A stretch of DNA of 64,000 nt from Grifola frondosa. Lineage: Eukaryota > Basidiomycota > Agaricomycetes > Polyporales > Grifolaceae. The DNA is taken from positions 1,922,001-1,986,000 of the forward strand of contig LUGG01000001.1 in the NCBI GenBank assembly GCA_001683735.1. Direction: 5' to 3'. The position numbers and the translations under genes were made by a program. How positions within the stretch are numbered: position 1 is the stretch's first letter; each line of letters begins with the position of its first letter. Under the pieces are notes generated by a model. It had not been told where the DNA came from, ran no database searches, and saw only the letters and a list, made by a program, of their open reading frames with translations. Shown here piece by piece: positions 58,594-64,000 of the stretch.

Positions 58594-60222
58594 TCACATC
58601 CAGCGCCCGCGCTGGCGCTCGTTGCCGATCATGCGCTGGCGGCGGTACTCGCGGAGCTCGCGCGTGCGGTCGGGCCCGGAAATGGCGCCCCAGCCCGCGA
58701 GGGGCACGACGAGCGCGGTCATGTTGTCCTCGCTGCCCATCTCCTCCGCGAACTCGAGGATGCGCTGTGCGGCGTGGCGCGGGGTCGGCGCGCCGCGCGC
58801 GAGGTCTGCGACCTCGTCGTCCGAGAGCACGGACGAGACGCCGTCGGAGAGTAAAGTGATGTGCGAGCAGGCGGGACCTGCTGCCGGGTTGGGTGAGTGA
58901 GCAGAGAAGGAAGGGAGGGGTGGGAAGGGGAGGGGGACTGACCGTCGAGGAGCATGGAGCGGACTTGGGGCTCCGGTGTTACGCCGAAAGGCTTGAACTT
59001 GAGGTCACCGAGGCTGCAGGAGCATCATTTATTAGGAGAAAGAGGGACGAAAGCGCAAACAGTACTAACCAGCGTGTGTTGGCGAGCGCGCCCATCCACC
59101 TGCACAGCGGACACAATGTAAGGGCCAAACAGCATATAGCGACTGGGAATGCGCACCGGACTTCGCCGAAGGAGTCAGTTATGAGGCCGCCCATCATCTT
59201 GCGGAGGCGCGCGGCCTCGATGCGGGCCTCGGCGTGGTGGTTCTCGGTCATGGGGATGACCCTGCCGTCGGTCATGCAGAGGAGGACGCGCGTGTCGCTG
59301 GGGCGCGTCGGCGGGTGCATGGGAGAGGAGGAGGGGGAGGACGGCTCACCCGACGTGCGCGACGGTCAGCGCGAGCTTCTCAGAGGTGAAGAAGGGCGTG
59401 GTGGGGTAGTCGAGGGACTGGAGGAGGACGACGGAGGCGGTCGCGCCGCACTCGCGGGCCTCGCGCTCCTGGGAGAGGGTCTTGTCGACCTGGATGGGCC
59501 GCCGGCGCCGGCGGTTGTGAGCAGCGAACACGGGGTGGGGGCAGGGGACTCACCTCGAAGAATGCAGGGTGGCACGGGCCTCGAGATCCATAGGTTCGTG
59601 TGCCTCGAGGGAACGGGGCGGATCCAGGGGGCGAGGACCCGCCTCTGAAGCGGCGGAAGTAGCCTCCGAGTTCCTTGGCCCAGGCGTAGACCTCGGGGAC
59701 CTGGGACTTGTCTACGTTCTCGAAGAGGCCATGAAGCTCCTGGCGGAGGAATTGGGAGACGGTGGAGCCGCCGTGGCCGTCGTAGATGCCTATGAAGAGG
59801 ACTTGGCGGGCGAGGGCTGGGGGGAGGGCGGAGGGGTCCCAGTCGATGTTGAGGGACTTGTTAAGAGTGAGGCGGAGCTCGTCGGGGTCAAGTGAGAGAG
59901 CGGCGAAGGCATAGAAGTCTCTCCTGTTGGCTGGGGGAAGGGAGTGAGGAGGGCAGGGTGATGACGCAGGGAAGTACAATACCTTCGTTCACCGCGTGAA
60001 GACGCAACGCCTATGAGTTTGGGGTTGTTGAGAGGTACTCGAGCAGGACCCGCTGGAAGATGGAAGGGTGAATGTGCGGTGAAGGAGTAAAGAGGCTATG
60101 GGCCCAGTACCTGGAGTGGAAAAGCGGACATAATCATGATAGCGGGCGCGGTGTGAGAGTTGAGGGAGTCGAGGGAGGCGACGGACGGAGGAGGAGAGTG
60201 GAAGAGTCAGTGGTAGAGCCAT
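58594..60222 (-). CDS. PP2C-family protein phosphatase
   Basis: Multi-exon minus gene in a GC-rich context. The basic N terminus (PLSSSVRRLPRLPQLSHRAR) may target mitochondria. Motifs: GVASSRGER, FIGIYDGHGGSTVSQFL with metal-binding Asp and Gly, ECGATASVVLLQ, LTVAHVGDTRVLLC, EARIEAARLRKMMGG, ALANTR then SLGDLKFKPFGV, HITLLSDGVSS and EEMGSEDNMTALVV. These follow the PP2C order. The usual Glu-Asp after the first strand (NQED-like) reads RRDFYAF across intron 1 and may be altered or mis-spliced. A Ser/Thr phosphatase, Mg/Mn dependent. Upstream ATG at 60252 is also in frame. Confidence 0.85.
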
Positions 60223-60718
60223 GGGATGTACGCGTAAGGTGCGTATGGCCATCTACTTCCAAAGCATCGGGACTGGCTCCAGTGGTAGGTTGCGGGCGAG
60301 TGGCGGTCGTGCGCGCCGTGTTCGTCACTGTCCGATCGCGCGGGGCTCCAACCGACCCTAACCTAACCTCCGTCCAGTGCGCGACGTCGCCCATCGCGTC
60401 GATGATCGCATCGTCCTGAGTACTGAAGACGACCAAGGGCATCACAAGGCGATCAGGTATATTAATGCATCATGCATCAGACTAGTTTAACTGATCCTCC
60501 AATAGAACGGATTTATCGCCGCAAACAAGTTATCGACGCACATGTGCAGCGTATGTTTCCTTTCTCAAGTTCATCGCTGAACGTTAACGCTGCCATCAAC
60601 CGGCATGTCCACTCCGACACATGTGGGTGTATTCCATCACAGTCCCTGCCGTCATTATGCAAGCGTCCTCCCATAAATACTCCATCCCCCGCTCACCCGC
60701 TCAGCGGCGCGCGCGAAG
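60223..60718. promoter_or_regulatory. Divergent promoter region PP2C / acid phosphatase
   Basis: About 500 bases between divergent starts. CATAAATA at 60672-60679 lies about 40 bases before the acid-phosphatase ATG and may be its TATA element. Confidence 0.4.
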
Positions 60719-62766
60719 ATGCTTCCCCTCCTCCTCTGTGCATACTTGTCCTTAGCGACAGCCACACCTACCCCTCATGCCTCAACCTTCGCTGGCTCCA
60801 CCTCAACCGCCGTCTTCCCTCCTCCCAACGCCACAGACACCGCAATAAACACTTACTTCCCCGACGCCGAGCGGGTCGGCTTCCCAGGTCCCACCCCAGT
60901 TCGTCTCTCCAAATATCTACAATTCCATCATAATCATTATTTCTTCATAGCTGGAGATGAAGCTCAGGTCATCGCCACCCCGGCTGCTGCCCAAAAGTCC
61001 GACACCTACCCTCTCATCAACCCGCTAACACAGTCAAGCGAGAAGACCCCTTCGTTCAACCCCATACGCTATTGGGGTAATCTCTTCCATGGTTCTCCGT
61101 CGGCTCGGCTTTCGGCCTGCCCGACACATCGCCCCAGCTCCCTGACGGGTGCGAGCTCACCCAAGTGCACTTGCTCCACCGCCATGGTGCCCGATACCCG
61201 ACCTCCAATTCTCCCCAAGCCAGTTTGCCGCCTTACTCCACTCCAAGGCGAACACAACCGGCTTCTCCGCTACTGGCCCACTGGAGTTCTTGAACACCTG
61301 GACTTACAAGCTCGGTGCCGAGATTCTGACGCCCTTTGGACGCGAACAAGTGTGAGCTAAGAGCGTTGCAAGCAACATGCTTAAATCTCAACTGAAAACC
61401 ACTTTCGTGCAGGTTTGATCTCGGCGTAGCCTTCAGAGTAAAATACGGTGACCTGTTGAAGGGCTTCACCGATCTCCCGTGTTCCGCACGACGTCAGAAG
61501 GTAATCACCCGCATTGATCTGCGTGAAATCACGCTGATCGAACGCGAATCCTCCACCCATCAGAGCGCATGGTCGATTCCGCGTAAGTCCCCTCATCCCC
61601 ACACATAGCAGCACCGCACCTAACCTTCCCCCAGCCTACACTTCGCCGCAGGCTTCTTCGGCGTGCAGCAGTTCCCCACATCCTACCACCAGCTCATCCA
61701 GATCGAAGACACGGGCTTCAACAGCACGCTCGCGCCGTACGACGCATGCGCGAACGCGAACAACGCCATCGCGGACATCGGCACCGCGTACACGACGAAC
61801 TGGACGGCGGTGTACCTGCGCGCGCGCGCTGCCGCGCCTGCAGGCGCACCTGCGCGGCGTCACGCTCGACCTCGCCAGCGTGCAGGCGATGCAGCAGCTC
61901 TGCGCGTACGAGACCGTCGCGCTCGGGTACTCGGCGTTCTGCGCGCTGTTCACTGAGGAGGAGTGGCGGGGGTACGAGTACGCGAACGGTGCGTGCGCGC
62001 TGCGGGTCTTTCGTGCGGCTGCGCGTTGACGCTGCTCGTGCGGCTAGATCTGCAGTTTTGGTATGGCTCGGGTCCGGGGAATCCGGCGGCGGCGGCGCAG
62101 GGTATCGGGTACGTGCAGGAGCTTGTCGCGCGCCTGACGCAGACGCCGCTCACGGTGTTCGACACGACGCTGAACGCGACGCTCGACGGGAATAACGTGA
62201 CGTTCCCGCTGCACCAGCCGATCTACGTCGACGCCACGCACGATACGGTCATCTCCACCAGTGAGTCTTGGCGAACGTGAATAGTATGAATATGACTGTG
62301 CTGAGAGCGAGGGGTGCGGGGACAGTCGTGGTGGCGTTGAACTTTACGAGCATGGCGAAGAACGGGCCGCTGCCTGCGGACCACATCCCGAAGGACCAGG
62401 TACGATTTTTCGCGCGTGCCTCGTAGGAGCGCGACTCACATCCCTGATCGATCCCGCACAGACGTACTTTGCGCAGCACATCGCGCCGTTCGCGTCCAAC
62501 CTCGTCGCGCAGGTGCTCTCCTGCCCGCCAAGTCGTCGTCGTCGTCGAACAAGGAGCCGTTCATCCGCTTCCTCCTCAATGACGGCGTCGTCCCGCTCAC
62601 GGGCATCGCGCACTGTGCGGAGGACAAGGACGGTCTGTGCGCGCTTGGGGACTTTGTGCAGGGAATGAAGGAGCGCATTGCAGAGGTGGACTTTGCGTAT
62701 GATTGTTTTGCGAATTACACGGTGCCTGTCCCAGATACGATCATTGACGGACGCATGCATAAATGA
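60719..62766 (+). CDS. Secreted histidine acid phosphatase / phytase-like, with several frame breaks
   Basis: A signal peptide (LPLLLCAYLSLATATPTPH) begins the gene. The active-site motif LLHRHGARYPTSNSP (RHGxRxP) and the distal HD motif (VDATHDTVISTS) identify a branch-2 histidine phosphatase. Other pieces: GPLEFLNTWTYKLGAEIL, FFGVQQFPTSYHQLI, DLQFWYGSGPGNP and VVALNFTSMAKNGPLP. N-glycosylation sites are frequent. It would release phosphate from phytate or other esters outside the cell. Frame breaks near 61214, 61479, 61825 (a CG-dinucleotide run) and 62519, more than in any other gene here, so pseudogene status cannot be excluded. Confidence 0.8.
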
Positions 62767-63205
62767 TTAGCTCGGCTCTCGGCTTGAGGATTGCACTGGA
62801 GTCTGGAGGTCTGGGTACTTATGGCATTGTGACAGGCGTAAGAATATTGGAAGCTAGGCGAGCAACGGTACCAAAGCTCTTGATGATGCTGTGCGTATAT
62901 GAACGTGACGGTGTTTCTACATTGTGTAGCCACGATCTGCTACCGCCCTCAGCGAGCAGCCACACAAGTACTCGACCAGCTCAAGTTTACAAGTTCGTGC
63001 GAAGTCGATCACGATCGAGTTGAACCATGTTCCGGTGACTCCCGACGCGACGCGTAGCATTCGATCACGTGCTTTAAACCCTAGCGCAGGGTCAGAGTTA
63101 GTCATCCCGGGTTTTACGATCTGGTGCCAGGGGATTGCGTGTAAAGGCGGAACACTGCTGTCGGACAACAGCTCGTCTTTCTCTCTCTTCTCTCTTTCCA
63201 CATAC
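62767..63205. other. Intergenic region
   Basis: About 440 bases between the acid-phosphatase stop and the AFG3-like start. It ends with a CT-rich tract (about 63177-63199) just before the ATG, a common feature of fungal core promoters. Confidence 0.45.
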
Positions 63206-64000
63206 ATGATTCCTCGCTCCCTGCGTGCAGCCTCGCTCGTGCGCCGGCGAGCAGTGCCCGGTCTCACTACCGCTGCAAGATGGACTCGGACGTACGGTCC
63301 CCCATCAATAACAGCCCCAAGCCTCCGACCGAGAACAAGAGTACAGAAGAGACCGATAAGCACAAGGAGGATGCACATGAGAGCAGCGAGGATAAGGGAA
63401 AGGCTGCGGCGGAGCCCTCGAAGAAGGACGTGGAGAAGAAGGAAGATCCGTTGAGCTTGGAAGGGTTTTTCCAGCGATACCATCAGCAACAGCAGCAGCG
63501 GCAGCCCGGGAACACGAGGATGGTGAGGGGAAAGAGGAGAAGCAAGGGAAGAAGGACGCGCCCCCGCCTCCACCGCCAGGCGGTAAACAGGACAACAACA
63601 TTAATTTGAACCAGCTCGCGATGGTCGCGACCACTGCGGCGATGCTGTATGCGCTCTCCGCTAGCACCACCCCGTCCTCTCGCGAGATCACCTGGCAGGA
63701 GTTCCGCACGGCGTTTTTGGACAAGGGCCTCGTCGACAAGCTGATCGTGGTAAATAGGACGAAGGTCCGGGTCAAGCTGCACTCGAATGCGACCGGCACG
63801 ATGTATCCCGCTGCGTCGCTGGCTGGCGGCGACTACTACTTCTCAATAGGCTCCGTGGAGGCCTTCGAGCGTAAACTCGACGAGGCGCAGAAGGAGCTCG
63901 GCATCCCGTCACACGAGCGCATCCCTGTCGCGTACCACGAGGAGGTATCCGCGTTCAGCTACCTCCTGAACTTCGGCCCGACGCTGCTCTTCGCCGGCGT
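63206..64000 (+). CDS. Mitochondrial m-AAA protease (AFG3/Yta10-like), 5' part only
   Basis: The gene runs off the window. The presequence is Arg/Ala-rich (IPRSLRAASLVRRRAVPGL). A hydrophilic linker (KEDAHESSEDKGKAAAEP) and SLEGFFQRYHQQQQQ follow, then a poly-Pro stretch and a hydrophobic segment (LAMVATTAAMLYALSA). The FtsH extracellular-type domain starts ITWQEFRTAFLDKGLVDKL and continues IGSVEAFERKLDEAQKELG up to the second membrane segment at the edge. m-AAA proteases degrade and process inner-membrane proteins. Single bases appear missing near 63298 and 63520. The AAA and protease domains lie beyond the window. Confidence 0.85.

Noticed and set aside
58479..59895. Several long plus-strand ORFs
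   Set aside because: High G+C makes stop codons rare; the minus strand carries the PP2C motifs in order with proper introns, so these are shadows.
2770..63530. Programmed ribosomal frameshifting as an explanation of the frame breaks
   Set aside because: The breaks lack slippery heptamers and shared context, occur up to four times per gene and hit unrelated families.
62917..63573. 218-residue minus-strand ORF
   Set aside because: It is antisense to the m-AAA protease 5' exon and has no motif; the plus-strand reading continues into a clear FtsH-type domain.
1..64000. Transposon, CRISPR or prophage content
   Set aside because: No terminal inverted repeats, reverse transcriptase or transposase motifs, or regularly spaced repeats were noticed, and CRISPR is not expected in a nuclear fungal genome.

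Overview
The window reads as nuclear DNA of a filamentous basidiomycete, probably an Agaricomycete. Genes are dense on both strands and interrupted by many short GT-AG introns of about 50-60 bases. The gene set is fungal: Cdc3-type septin, Mtr10 and Srp1 karyopherins, Zn2Cys6 factor, GPI-anchored protein, fungal P450, Mim2. There are no prokaryotic-style operons. No tRNA, rRNA, transposon or CRISPR array was recognised.

Layout. 1-4.3 kb: tail of an unknown gene, a CZIB/DUF866 zinc protein, mitoribosomal mS35, a nitrilase and an unknown gene. 4.3-5.6 kb: gene-poor. 5.6-16.4 kb: septin CDC3, karyopherin MTR10, succinyl-CoA ligase alpha, an acyl-CoA-binding/ankyrin protein, mitoribosomal bS16m, LSM5 and mitoribosomal bL17m. 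16.8-24.9 kb: importin alpha, a D-2-hydroxyacid dehydrogenase, proteasome RPN2 and COX13. 25-33.9 kb: a GPI-type surface protein, ribulose-phosphate epimerase, a GT32-like glycosyltransferase, a CSL (RBP-J/Su(H)) transcription factor and an unknown acidic protein. 34.4-49 kb: a DUF4203 membrane protein, an Mrh4-like mitochondrial helicase, an MFS sugar transporter, MIM2, a PPR protein, a U-box cyclophilin and ESCRT-III VPS20. 49.2-58.4 kb: a more accessory-looking stretch with a Zn2Cys6 regulator, a P450, a small unknown ORF and a gamma-glutamyltranspeptidase. 58.6-64 kb: a PP2C phosphatase, a secreted histidine acid phosphatase and the 5' part of a mitochondrial m-AAA protease. This last part is visibly richer in G and C.

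Many products act in mitochondria (mS35, bS16m, bL17m, LSC1, COX13, Mrh4-like, MIM2, PPR, AFG3-like). Several gene pairs share short divergent promoters.

Two patterns stand out. First, very small exons: a 5-base exon inside the zinc-cluster codons of the regulator, a 17-base exon in the sugar transporter and a 13-base exon in the epimerase. Second, single-base frame breaks, mostly missing bases, occur in about a dozen otherwise well conserved genes, including essential single-copy ones. This looks like residual sequencing error rather than mass pseudogenisation, so the coding calls below treat such genes as probably functional and list the breaks.

All assignments come from reading translations by eye and recalling family motifs; no database search was run.
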